The notes under the pieces: model-generated | The model's database searches: none | Seen by the model: the letters and a program-made list of their open reading frames with translations, nothing else | Told to the model about the DNA's origin: nothing | Shown here: positions 1-11,120 of the stretch, one piece after another | How the letters are laid out: the number at the start of each line of letters is the position of its first letter | Position numbering within the stretch: position 1 is the first letter of the stretch | Assembly: GCA_914767715.1 (NCBI GenBank) | Contig: OU612075.1 | Location: 8,370,001-8,434,000, forward strand | Length of the DNA stretch: 64,000 nt | Direction: 5' to 3' | Source of the DNA: Membranipora membranacea | Taxonomy: Eukaryota > Bryozoa > Gymnolaemata > Cheilostomatida > Membraniporidae | Translations under genes and position numbers: made by a program

Positions 1-453
1 ACAAATTGCCTGGCAAATCGTTTCAGAACAAAAAAAACTCTATTCACAAGTATGTATACCATCACAGCGATACAGCCAGTGTGAAACACTGTGTCTTGCG
101 TCATGGGGAATGGTGAATGGTAAAGTTGAATAAAAATCTGTCGGGTTTTATTTTCTGCAGTTTCTTTAATGATAACATACATGGAGATGTTTTGAAAGTG
201 AGAAAATTTATAGTTTTTGAGCCAAGGTCACCAAATTAAAATTTGGTGTATGCTGTAGGGTTGTTTTTCATCCGTAAAGTATCACTTGGCTTCACTCATA
301 AATAACTCATGGAACATTTAAAATAATTGAAAATTATAAATAGTTTTCTAATACTGATTTTGCAAATAATTTGGAAGCAGATCTAAGCGTATGATGTTTG
401 CCAATTTCATGCTGCAAGAATTTATTATGACCTGTTTGCAGATGTCAGAAGAC
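1..453. promoter_or_regulatory. Upstream region of the secreted Cys-rich gene
   Basis: No coding exon is visible here. The stretch from about 205 onward is the proximal promoter of the gene that starts at 520. Its sequence is conserved, in reverse orientation, at about 6765-7100 on the minus strand. Shared blocks include an AT-rich stretch near 323-349 and a GCCAATTTCATG-like block near 399-410. Shared non-coding blocks between two diverged copies suggest cis-regulatory content, but this is inference. Confidence 0.45.
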
Positions 454-461
454 TATAAAAA
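454..461 (+). promoter_or_regulatory. TATA box of the secreted Cys-rich gene
   Basis: The sequence TATAAAAA is followed by a G-run. It lies about 66 bases before the ATG at 520 and would place transcription start near 484-490, giving a leader of only about 30-35 bases. A strong TATA box fits a highly expressed, cell-type-specific secreted peptide gene. In the inverted copy near 6865 the matching position reads GAAAAAA, so the TATA core is lost there. Confidence 0.6.
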
Positions 462-519
462 GGGGCCGCCATCGTTGATCACTCATTGGATCAGAGATCA
501 AGTACAAGAGGGGGGCAAC

Positions 520-1683
520 ATGAATCACATGTAAGTACTTGGTATTTATCGAAATGTCTCAATTCAAATCTTAAAATGATATTTTGTTTGTTCACGAAGA
601 CAAAAGTTCAAGTTAACAATTAGTTTACTTTATTGGCATTGATAACATCTTCGAAGAAATGTTTTTCAGAAGTGCCATTAAATATGAATCTTAAGAGGGT
701 GACACAAAAACCATGATTTAATAGTTAAAGATATACTTGTGGCACGTAATATTAATACAAGGCTTTTATTGAAACAAAATAATATCGATCACATGAATGT
801 AGGATCTTCTGTTGGCTCAAATTTTCCTCTCTGCTATTTTCAGACTGTTGAGCGCTACCTTCTTGGTTGTGGTACTAGTCGGTTTGTCAGCAGTCTCTGC
901 TCAACTGGCACCATGCGAAGGTGAGTAATAATTAATACACCTTACTCTCGGAAGCAATTTGATTTCAACTCAGCTTCATGTGAAATCTTATTTTGCGAAT
1001 CCATGCAGAATGCTGTTGCTACTATAGGGTAAATAAAATTTTTTTTTTTTTAAAACTTCATTGGCATAACTTTCATGTTTTCAGAATCAGCCATCCAGAA
1101 AAAAGGAATTCAATAAGACGACGAATATCTTGATCAATTTTGCTTTAGAACATTAACTCATGGCATGGCTGTATTATAAGCTCATACCCCCCTCTCCACC
1201 ATGTGCTGTGATTAGGCAGAGGGTCGGGTGTCACCCCTACTCATAAATTCTAATTTGATAGATTTGCATTGTGGAGAGAAAACAAATGTATCATAATTCG
1301 ATTCTGAAAATCTCCATGTATTGACTTTAATTTTACCGAGACATTTAATTTACTTATACATTATATATATTAATATATATGAGCCATTGTATGATCCTTT
1401 TTTTCAAATTTTAGTTCCAATACTAAGAGATTGTGGACCTGGCAAAGAATTGGTCTCGTCACCTCCTTTCACAGTGCCAAGGTATGGTTGTCGCCGTGTT
1501 TATGCCAACAACTGTCGATGGTATTACTGCTGTTGCAAAGCCCCAAGTTACAGTTTCTACACAACTCCGCCATCATCGGCATACAAATGTGTTGCACATC
1601 GGGCTCATGGACACAACGGTTACTGCTGCACAAGAAAGTTTGTCATTGCCTTCTCTGCTCAGTCATCACCAAAAGAGGCCTAA
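520..1683 (+). CDS. Small secreted 10-cysteine protein, family unknown
   Basis: Three coding exons, 520-530, 844-920 and 1415-1683, join in phase at canonical GT-AG sites to give 118 aa. Exon 1 encodes only the start, and exon 2 supplies a hydrophobic signal peptide with probable cleavage after LSAVSA (about residue 23). The mature protein of about 95 aa has ten cysteines, including a CCC triplet (WYYCCCK) and a later YCC pair. This is enough for five disulfides, and it is rich in Tyr, Arg and Lys. I do not recognise the family; a host-defence peptide, a venom-like peptide or a structural or mucus component are all possible. A TATA box lies at 454-461 and AATAAA at 1890-1895. The compact gene is complete. 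The signal peptide and mature domain lie on separate exons, as is common in secreted-peptide families. A partial inverted copy of its promoter and first exon lies at 6765-7100. Confidence 0.7.
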
Positions 1684-1889
1684 TATAAATATAATCGTTT
1701 GTCAGAATTTATCATGAATTATCTTCATCTTACCCACACTTGTTTTAATGACTTTATCACTTAAAATTATATGTCTTGAATAATTATTATTAATAATCCT
1801 TTTCTGCGAAACTATATTCACAACATATTTATCTCTATAACGGTATATCTCTTTTTATATCTTATCATAATCTGTAGACAAAGTGTTCA

Positions 1890-1895
1890 AATAAA
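1890..1895 (+). terminator. Poly(A) signal of the secreted Cys-rich gene
   Basis: AATAAA lies about 207 bases after the stop codon. The surrounding sequence, GTGTTCAAATAAACTGAA, recurs almost unchanged at 5896-5914. Confidence 0.6.
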
Positions 1896-4867
1896 CTGAA
1901 CTTCTGCACAAGTTTTCCCTGGTTTAATTATGAATACTGTTGCATCCTCCCTCTTGCATAATTTTTTAGTCCATTATGATCAAATCAAGCATGTTGACCT
2001 CATATTCAAAATAAATTCAACTCAGACTCAAACTCAAACTTGAATGCCGTCCCCCCGCTGCACATGGCTTTCTCAGAAGCTAGTCATGCTACTGGCTCTG
2101 CAAAGTGACATCGCAACGCAATTTCCAATGTGATTTTCTGATCAGCGTAACACTGATGACCTATTACAGATAAAATTTGGTGCACTGTATAAAGAAATCA
2201 GATTTGGGACAACTCTTCCGGAGAGTCCTCCTTCTTTCCTCGATATAAATGGTTGAAAGACTAACTTCTGTTATTACTCCTATTTTTAGGGAAGGGTAAC
2301 ACACTGATCAATGAATAGGATGATCCCTAGAGGTCTCATGAGTTGAACATGCATGGAACATGGAGCTTATCTCCTCATTTCCCAGAGTAAATTGAGGCAG
2401 TAATCAACTTTATCACATGATCAGCTTTTATAGAGGCTTTGTTTGGTGGTTAGCTTGTATACCTGACCAACAAAATCGAACGTATAGGCTAATTCAGATT
2501 GATTTATAGCTATTGAAAAATGGCTGTTTTGATTTTGGCACCTGAGCATAAAGAATTGGCGGCATACAGTTATGGCAGGTGGTCAATTCGGGGTGTGCAT
2601 CGCCCATGTCACGCCCACTCCCGCCCTTGCATGGCCCATACACCGCCTATACCACGCACAACACATAGCACCTGATCGCCCACACCTCCCCACGGTTTAT
2701 CTGCTGTGCGGTGTATATGCGATGTACCATCATAGCCCACCCTTGCATTTTCCAGCCACTCACTTGCTATGGATCGCCCTGGTCAGTCCTGACTTGTCCT
2801 TTTTCAAAATCATGAGAGTGCTGGCTCACTTTCGCACAGGAAATGCCCATCAAGGCTCAAGCTGTCCACTTGTTGTTGTTGTACATCGTAAGCGACCAGA
2901 TGCCACTCAACGGTGTAATATTGTCCGCAATAGCTGTTTATAAATATTTCAATTTCTTTAATATTTTTTACTTAAACTATTATTAAACTATATTTTCTTA
3001 CATGCAATAATTTTTAAAATTCGTTTCATGATATAATTCTAAGTTTTTTGCTAAGACAGGTCATATATAGGCTGAAAAGTCCATTTTTAATGGTTGCAGG
3101 TGAAAATACCAAATCTAAATACCCTCTAGAGTTTGAAGAAAAATACATTACCACTTGGGCTTCTGAGAAGTTAGCAGAAATAAATCCTTCCATCAATGAG
3201 ACATGACTGGATAATCTAGCCTAACTGGAGTGATTTGCTATGTTTTAATGTAATCTATTCAAAATATTCATACAACTGAAGAACACCATCATACTGTGTC
3301 ACTGTTCTAAGAGCAATTTAGCCAGTAGTAATAAACATGGTAAGAGCTTTTAATAAATTCAAGATATTTTAATGATCCACTATCTTGGAGCTATTCAAAT
3401 TGGATTAAAATGTACTGGTTATGGTCAAAAGCCATATTGTTGGGTCAATGGATTCCTCTACATTATATTCAGCTGTACATTTGGGTTGTGAAACATAATT
3501 ATTCAACGGTAAACTGTATTTATAAACTACATCTCATCATAAGCTAAAACTTTTTTATGAGACACCATTCATATAGCCTCATTTCCACATTAAAATTTAT
3601 GATCGGGAGATATTTTGGCACACTGCAATATTTTCAGAAAGACACTGAGGCAATCTTTGTTGCATCTCCTTGTCTTTAACTCCTTGGTGTAATAGATGGT
3701 GTAAAAAATTTAGGTGCTATTTAGGGGATGATTACGTACATATATGTAATTTTGACCAAAGTTCCCCAGCCCTCAATGATCCTTGGTAGACTTACAAATA
3801 ATTTTACTTTGTAATCGACAATAGATGAAGATGAAAAGTCAGAAATTTTACATTATCAAGATTTTGAGCAAATATTTGAGTGGGATTGAAATGGAAATTG
3901 AAAGCAACTTTTTTAATTCAAATTAGGTCGATTACTTTTTTTTGCAATTTTTGCAATGACATCAAATTTGGGGACATTGAAGTATAGAATTTGATGGTCA
4001 AAAATTGATCCATTGTTTACTCAAATCATGTAGGGCAATTTGATATCTTGACATAACATTTGGTTCGACTATAAACAAATCACAGAACATTTTTAAAAGT
4101 GATTAAAAATTACGATATTTTTTAATGTGCAAAAACATAGAGCTCATCATATGGAGTGTCAATTACATGCTCCAAGAATTTCTTAAGGCACATTATCAGG
4201 TTAGCCATAAATTATTCCTTCATTACCCCAAGTTGTTATGCCAGTAAATCAACATTGACAAGTCATCATTTTTTTTAGATGCTTTGATTGGTGAAAATTT
4301 CATGTGCGTACACAACAAATAAAAACAACAGATCGTAATACCAATATTGAAAAATTCTGTTTTAGTTTGTGCATTTTTGCAGGTATTTCAAATATTAGGA
4401 ACCCCCTTATCACACCAGGAATTAATAAAAAGGGTTCCCTTGAATCTACATAGGTTGCTTCAAAAGAGGCAATGACCGCGACGTGCCATGCAATCATGAG
4501 ATGATTATTCTGGAGTTCAGATATATTTTCTCCCCTTATTAAAAGCTTGGTGCTACAATCCTTTTCATACCCAAACGGAGCAAATATCCGCATAAGTCTA
4601 GTTATGCCAGTTAGTTAGCTTATGTTAGCTTGTACTCATTACCACCTTCTGAAGTTCGAAGTTATTGTCAACAAGAGTTTAATTTCGCCACTGACAAAAC
4701 CTAGATTAAAAGAGGATCCAATAAAGGGTTGTATGTGGTATTATTATTTGCAAATACATCCAGACACAATCATTAAGCTGAACAAAGCAACCAAAAAAAG
4801 CGTATTTTTTAAGCTATAAATTTAGTTTTAAAAAAAGCGTTTGGCATAATAGTTCATGAAAGCAAAT
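1896..4867. other. Intergenic, no supported gene
   Basis: AT-rich spacer. A patch at about 2572-2800 is unusually C-rich on the plus strand (many GCCCA and CACC motifs) and opens a 123-aa frame at 2572-2943. That frame has no start context, splice signals or recognisable protein character. An AACTCCTTGG motif, recurrent in this window, occurs near 3677. I see no RNA gene. Confidence 0.4.
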
Positions 4868-5914
4868 ATAAAAAGAGAAGTCTCAGTCAGATAGTTTGAA
4901 GACTAGAGTGACCTCTGTCCTGATGGTCACCCATGAAAAACACCCATACAAGGCAATATGTCGAAGCACAAGTCAGTAAAGCGCCCGCTGTTGAGCAAAG
5001 ACTCAAAGGCTCTCAGCCATATCAGACATAGGTTTGCTCTCAGATCCTGTCCAATCTTCAGGTACTGGTTATACAGTTTCACACCTGTTGAGGTTATTAC
5101 TAATTTGATTGCTGTACATTATTTTGCAGGTAGCCGATATACCATGAGCGTTCAAAATGGTGTAGTGGTTGTTGAATGTTGGCAAACAACATTGTGATCC
5201 GCGGACCTATGTGGTATTAAAATATTGTATTATGAGCAAATGCTTTTTAGTTTTCTTTATGTGAGTGAGGTGAGCTTTTTAAATTTTAAGTAATTTATGA
5301 GATGACTGTTCCAAAACATTCAGCATTGCCTCAGTATCATGGGTGCGGTAATTTTCCAACCATTAATTTTGACTTGAAATCAGGGAGAATGTTGAAATCA
5401 ATGCGAACATTACAACGGAATGTTTAAAGATTGTACTTTTCAAAATGTACCTAATGCGCAATAAAAGTATGTGCAAATAACCTCAATTTGCTGATGTTCA
5501 GTTCCATGCATTTTATGATCAAGCCAGGCACCAAATTATTATCTGTTTATATTCTCATATTGTCAGGTCATTCACACTGTTTATGTCAATTAGATAAGAT
5601 TCTTGCTCAATGACCAATGGACCAAGGACAATAGGGCATATCAATCAATTGTTCCTTCTAAGCCTTCAAGCTTATGTTTCCAATTGCAAGATTTTGCTCT
5701 TGCAAGGTCATGCAAGTTCTTACAACAGTTTTGCGATTCTGAACCGCAAAAATATCAACGGTTGCGGAGGGCAATCTCAAGAGTCTCACGACCCTTACAA
5801 GGCCTTGCAATGCTGTTATTCTTACTTTTCCCTTTCATATTTTACACCATAATTCTCACTCACTCAACAGTCAACACATACAACCTTAATAGGCGAAGTG
5901 TTTAAATAAACTGA
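4868..5914 (+). pseudogene. Possible decayed relative of the secreted Cys-rich gene
   Basis: Tentative. The 3' end at 5896-5914 matches the poly(A) region of the gene at 520-1683 almost base for base (GTGTT-AAATAAACTGAA). A TATA-like ATATAAAAA sits near 4868. Between them, 5610-5852 is open and contains a few cysteines with spacing loosely like that of the intact gene (an SNC, then a QCC near the end). No signal-peptide exon or clean splice chain could be assembled. It may be an eroded copy, or only a shared 3' UTR repeat. About 6010-6045 also repeats part of the 3' flank (5835-5870). Confidence 0.25.
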
Positions 5915-6413
5915 AAGGCTGCTCAAATTCGTTTCATTATTTCATGCCTCATGATTTCATACCTCATGATTTCATGCGATCCCCTCTTACAAGCCTACTT
6001 CCGTATTTTGCACCATTGTTTCTCACTTACATAATCAACCTCAGTTATTAATTGTGATATTTGACATTCACTTTCGTCTTATTTTGAAAGACTGTCCTAA
6101 AACATAATTCCAAATAAAAGTGATACTGCACAGCATCAAATTTCTAAATTACGATGTATTACGCAATAATATGTCAATTGCTGTTTTGAGATAACACACC
6201 TAAGTATTTGAACATTTCTTTAATTTCGACACAATTTTGAGCCAAGTTGCAAGATTTATCCGGTAATATTGTTGTGTCTGAAGTTACAACATAGAATGAT
6301 TAGAGGCCCACATATCAAACAGTAAATCTTCTCTCGCCAAAGGGGTGACAGAAGATATAGACGCTGATTCAAATATGTTGTATGTTTGCAAAAGAGAAAC
6401 TTCCATTAGCCAA

Positions 6414-6436
6414 TCAAGGAGTCTTTAACTCCTTGA
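6414..6436. repeat. Short hairpin, AACTCCTTGG family
   Basis: A nine-base stem TCAAGGAGT/ACTCCTTGA with a five-base loop. The same core forms hairpins near 18352-18388, 39002-39052 and 44813-44830. Confidence 0.5.
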
Positions 6437-6637
6437 ACCAATTAACCAAAAAAATGTGCAATGCAATGAAAGTTGTCATAAAAAGTTACAGCGATGTTAT
6501 AATGATGAAAAATGTAGTAAAGGGCACTTCTGCAATCTTTTTTTGTAGGGTATGTGTAAGCAAACTCTACTACCATAGGGCAGGGATTTAGGTGTAAATG
6601 ATTTGTGCCATGTGAATGGTATTGATGATAGGTTGAA

Positions 6638-6669
6638 CCATAGACCTACTAATAATAGTAGGTCTATGG
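6638..6669. repeat. Perfect 14-bp hairpin
   Basis: The arm ccatagacctacta at 6638-6651 is an exact reverse complement of 6656-6669, around the loop ATAA. No gene is associated with it. It belongs to the set of very short perfect palindromes in this window. Confidence 0.7.
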
Positions 6670-6764
6670 GTTGAACACAAACCACCTCAGCAAATATGTG
6701 TGGCTAAATACTTTAGCTAAACCTATATTCAATTGTACTTTTTAAGCAAATTCAGTTTAAATGA

Positions 6765-7100
6765 TTTTTTCAGAGCCATGATGATAAACACCAAGTACAT
6801 TACCTCAGATTCATGACGTTTCTGTATTAGCTAATCTCTGATACAATGAGTGATCTTTAATGCCACCCTCTTTTTTCACTTTGCTGATGACTATATGCAC
6901 AGTGTGAGAACTTCTGCATGGAATTGGCACATCTTTTACTTCAGCTTATACTTTCAGATTTATCTCTAAATTGTTTGCATCATTGAAGACAAAAACTATT
7001 TATAATTTTCAATTATTTTGAAACGATCCATGAAATGTTTAAAATCGAAGCTAAATGGTTTATCAAATGTATGCCAAATTACCTTAGGGAAACTATAAAC
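6765..7100 (-). pseudogene. Inverted copy of promoter and exon 1 of the secreted Cys-rich gene
   Basis: Read on the minus strand, this stretch aligns with 205-547. It shares the GCCAATTCCATGC-like block, the motif GATCACTCATTGNATCAGAG upstream of the start, and an 11-base first exon, ATGAATCTGAG (6814 down to 6804), followed by GTAATG and TACTTGGTGTTTATC. In the intact gene the matching exon is ATGAATCACAT, also 11 bases. Two differences are notable: the TATA core is degraded, and no convincing signal-peptide exon follows within several hundred bases. It is most likely a broken paralogue left by an inverted duplication. A live gene with diverged downstream exons is possible but unsupported. 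Confidence 0.55.
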
Positions 7101-7149
7101 AGAGCATAATCTAGCCAATCAAAAAGATAGAGCCTAGGCTTGATCTTCA

Positions 7150-7510
7150 AATTTTCAAAAGGCGCAGTTGGTAGTGGGAGGTGTTGATATTTACATGATA
7201 ATTAAATCAATTTTTGGAAAATGTAAAACATAAAAGAAAGTCAACAAGTTATTTTTAATTTTCTTTAATTATAAACTTTTAGAAAACCTCAATAAATAAA
7301 TAAATAAATAAAAGAAAGAAGAAGAATCAAATGGTATAGTTGCCAATGTTTCCCGCTCTGACACAGTGTCATTTATTTCCTCCTGTCACAAAGTACATAT
7401 ACTTTAGCCTGACGATAAGAAAATTATGCGGTTAATGTACATCAAATTACACAAAGGAAAATTTATGGAAAATTTTTTTTCTATCATAATTGGTATCTTT
7501 CTTAATGATA
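7150..7510. repeat. Dispersed repeat, copy 1 of a 1.7-kb-spaced direct duplication
   Basis: Two blocks match a second copy at 8860-9125 in the same order and orientation. One begins TTTTCAAAAGGCGCAGTTGG near 7155; the other begins TATAGTTGCCAATGTTT near 7337. Copy 1 carries an AAAT microsatellite near 7290-7312, absent from copy 2. The 7977-8130 stretch resembles the right end of this unit, including the CTATCATAATTG and AATGATAGTCGGAAAC parts. Confidence 0.6.
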
Positions 7511-7548
7511 GTCGGAAACCTCCCCCTCCTGGGGGAGGTTTCCGACTA
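7509..7548. repeat. Perfect 18-bp hairpin with 4-base loop
   Basis: The arm tagtcggaaacctccccc (7509-7526) is exactly complementary to 7531-7548 around the loop TCCT. A degenerate copy lies at about 8110-8152 (AATGATAGCCGGAAAC ... GAGGACGACTAATA). The flanks TGATAG/TAATAAGTC resemble each other in both copies, so the hairpin is part of the dispersed repeat. Confidence 0.75.
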
Positions 7549-8189
7549 ATAAGTCATTGGGCAAATATAATTAAGGTGGCAGTGGTGGCACACACACCAA
7601 CTGGGGAAAAGTCTGAGGCAAACTATGATAGCATAAGGGAACATACAGATTTAGCTCCTTTTAATCATGCCTAATTCCTCACCTTATTTCACTTTCACTT
7701 TTACTTGCATTCTCACATCCATTTACCCGAGTATTAGAATCCACCCATTTTGATACTTGTAACAGTGAGGAGGGAGGAAAATTTCCGAAGTTGGTATACC
7801 TCTTTTAAGATTTTCAGATTTAAAGGAAGGAGACTAGAAACTCCCGGTTGTATGGCCTTGAGCTAATCTACTTCTGATTGGTCAGAAGAATGGAATCCCG
7901 GGTGAGCTGCAAAACATTTTCCAAGGTTATTAGCAAGGAAGAACAATTGCTTTGTTGAGAGGTTAGGACTAAATAGTTGATAGTTTACAATAGAGTATAC
8001 ATAGGGAACTACAATAACTTTAGAGGATCAGCAATAGGATACAATAAAGACATAAAATTAAGTTTTCATGAGGATGACAAACCTTTTTTCTATCACAATT
8101 GTTATCTCAATGATAGCCGGAAACAGCTCCCCCCTTGGGAGAGGACGACTAATATGTCGTTGGTCATACGTCAATTTAAAGCTTTAAGC

Positions 8190-8270
8190 TTCAGTGGGCA
8201 GGGGTGGTTGTGGTTAGTGTGCTCAACCACAGATCATGAGGCCTAAGTTCAATTCTTGGACTGGGCCAGA
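8190..8270 (+). mobile_element. tRNA-like SINE head fragment
   Basis: TGGTTAGTGTGCTCAACC followed by GATCATGAGG and AAGTTCAATTCTTGG reads like the A box, anticodon arm and B box of a tRNA-derived SINE. It has no proper acceptor stem, so it is not a functional tRNA gene. Confidence 0.45.
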
Positions 8271-8859
8271 AAAAAGCAGTGTGGTGAATGTGTACTACTC
8301 AGTATTTTTAAAAAAAATTTTACCTCAATTATAACATGCTTGTTGCGCGAGAGGCCCGAGTTGAAATCACGTTGAAGCCAGATTTGATTTACATATCATC
8401 TCTTTTACTACTTGGTGGTTTAACTGTTTTGTTACTACTTACACCCACTACATCATTAAAGCTATAGTAGTGCTTTTGGGATTGTGATATTTGCTTGGGT
8501 AAGAAAATACGGCAAATCACATGCCAATCATCATTTTTTTAAAAGATTTTCCCCATCTTCAGGGCACCATGATCTAAAATTATAATATTTGAAACATATT
8601 TATAAGTTATAGAGCAATAAGCAGGAGAAAACCTTAGTGGTTGAAAAAAGTTGAGAAGAATTCTCATTTTAGTAAATCAAATGGTTTTAGCTGTGTTCAA
8701 AGGCTATTTAAAAGGTTGCCACAGTGCTCTTAATTTGACTAAGAGGTATATAGATCTACATGCTATTTATCATCTACTGGTAAAGAGTAGAATAAATTAT
8801 GTAAAATTCCGGGTCAATACAACAGTTAAGGGTCAAATAGTTTTCGGGAAATTACTGGC

Positions 8860-9125
8860 AACATTTTCAAAAGGCACAATTGGTTGTGGGAGGTGTTGAA
8901 ATTGACATGCGAGTTATATTAAATTTTGGAAAATGTAAAACAGAGAAGAAAGTAGAAAAACGAAAGAGTATAGTTGCAAATGTTTTCTCGCTCTGACACA
9001 GTGTAATTTATTTCCTCCTGTGACCAAGTACAGATATTTCAGCCTGATGATCAGGAAAATGAGCGGTTAATGTGCGTTCAGGTACAAAAAGGAAAATTTT
9101 GGAAATTGTAATCTGTCATAATTCC
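8860..9125. repeat. Dispersed repeat, copy 2 of the direct duplication
   Basis: The TTTTCAAAAGGCACAATTGG block and the CTCTGACACAGTGTAATTTA block match 7150-7510. They share the order and orientation of copy 1, with many substitutions, so the duplication is not recent. Confidence 0.6.
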
Positions 9126-10234
9126 ATTGTCATAAGTAGTTTAAGATGTTCATCATGATACTCAGTCAAATTTATATATTGAAAAAATATTTCACTTAGT
9201 TATAAATCAACCATGATAATGAGGTAATATCAAATGTATTGTCAGAGATATCTATTTATAAGCCCTACTTCGATTATCATTAATATTTCATCAAAATAAA
9301 TTGTTTTTACAGTGTTTCTCATAAAACAGCTAGCACCTTCTAAAGTGCTTGATAGCAACCTTTGGAACTAAAGTTAGAATCTTGCCCATCATCGTGGTAA
9401 TTTGTTTTCTCTAAATAACCATTCACAATATTCAATTTACTCCTTTGAAGCAAAGTAAAATGTGGCCTCATAACCATTCAAAATAGCAGATAACATAGAA
9501 AAGAACAAACCTTCTGAATGGATACCCAAATCATGCTCTTGAATCAAGTTGGAATGAGCTTAGTAAAGTGGAACAATCAAGGAAGATGAGATTTTCTAGT
9601 AACAGCCGTCGGCCTAAATTACCATGCCTGATAAAAAAAATTGAATTGTTTATAGGGTTAACTTTGCCGAGTGATGGGGATGGATTTTTTTCTTTATCCA
9701 TGCTTGATCACAAGCAAGTTGATTGAATCCAGGTGCTCAAGCTCAGCTAAAATAGAATACCACAGAGCAGTTTCCTGCTCCTGTTATTATTTAGCCTGTG
9801 CTCTATCATCATTACAGCAATGATTTGGAACCTCCCTTAAACTGAAGTGTTAACCAGCTTAGAGTCAGTAACTACTTTGAGTTTTGCATTGCGTAATGCA
9901 CAACGCTGATGCTGCCTAGCACATTATTTACTACCCATAAATGCACTGCTGCGAAACCTTGGTTGCCCTTTAAGTTGGAATAGCCTAATAATGCAAATAT
10001 ATGTCATAGGCACGAAAAAACCCAAATTGTCAGTGCAAAGGTAACCTGACGTCCAGAGTATTAATTGTGTGCTTGTCTTTTATGTCATCGGTATGACTAT
10101 GATGGTCAACATTCAAAACAATTTTCTTCTGAAAAACAATTGTATTATCAATTTTGGAAGACTATTGTTCTCTTCCCTTTGATGATGTAGAGGTGCAATG
10201 TGGTTATTGAGATATGAAGTCAAGTAATGTCTGA
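9126..10234. other. Intergenic, nothing recognised
   Basis: AT-rich non-coding sequence. No exon-like frame with flanking splice sites, no RNA gene and no repeat that I could match within the window. Confidence 0.4.
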
Positions 10235-10510
10235 GGTTCCATGGATTGACCTGAAGCTATTAATAAGGCTGTTGGCCGTGGCTATCGCGCTGAGCTCGAA
10301 GCCTTAGGTCGCACTAAGCTGCTCGCCCCAGTGCGAGACGGTGTGGCTGAGCGGTTAGCATCAAAAATTCTGACGCGGGAGAACCAAGTTCACATTTTTT
10401 TGATGTTTTTTTTCTTAGATCTATCATGGAAATGGATGCATATTTTGAGGTCGAGCCAAAAGTGACAACTCAGCTCGATCTAGGCCGACCTCAAAATTCA
10501 CATGGAAAAA
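10235..10510 (+). mobile_element. SINE-like repeat with inverted-repeat tail, copy 1
   Basis: GACGGTGTGGCTGAGCGGTT near 10336 resembles the 5' half of a Ser/Leu tRNA. The tail near 10447-10497 is bounded by TTTTGAGGTCG and its complement CGACCTCAAAA, with AGCTCGATCTAGG inside. The same tail recurs at about 16679-16745. The tRNA-like part lacks a clear B box and acceptor stem, so it is a repeat rather than a tRNA gene. Confidence 0.55.
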
Positions 10511-11120
10511 TTATGAGAAACTGTGAGTCTGTGACATGACCAAAGGAAAACCAAATATAGACCAGATGGTCAAATTTAATATTTAATTAAAGTGTATTCA
10601 AGGGAGAGTCTTGGAACATGCACGATCTCTTCCCAGTTTATTCTTCCAAGATGAATTCAAACAGAAAAAGTATGGTTCAAAGGCAATAAATAAAAACTTG
10701 GTTCATGCTTGAGTTGTATTAGGCCTCATGTGTAACCAGCACATATTTAGCTGCCTACATTATGGCTGCCTAGCTCCGATGGAAATGAAACATCAAGGCA
10801 CTATAGCTCACTCAGAACCCTTTTGACCTCACACTGTACATAACTGTGCATATGTCTACCAACACCACCAACTCAATTTAAAAATGGTACAATAAAATAT
10901 CCTGAATGAAGGGAGACCAATAATTCCTATGTTACGATACAGTCAAAAACATCTTGTGCATAATGCATAACACATATATACATAGTTAATATATGTATAT
11001 AGAATGGATCATGCATATTGCAAATATCTATATGCATAGTTAACATATAAATGGTATTAATAAGTTCTTGTTGGTATGAGTTAGTAGGACTCGGGATGAA
11101 GTCGCAGCTGATGATATAGG
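10511..11120. other. Downstream flank and probable 3' UTR of BIVM
   Basis: Non-coding. On the minus strand an AATAAA near 10637-10642 could end the BIVM transcript, giving a 3' UTR of roughly 480 bases. This is inferred only from the signal. Confidence 0.35.

Noticed and set aside
2572-2943. 123-aa open frame in a C-rich patch
   Set aside because: No splice or promoter context; the protein is a by-product of GCCCA/CACC-rich composition.
10336-10400. tRNA-Ser/Leu-like sequence
   Set aside because: No complete cloverleaf, B box or acceptor stem; it is part of a repeat found twice.
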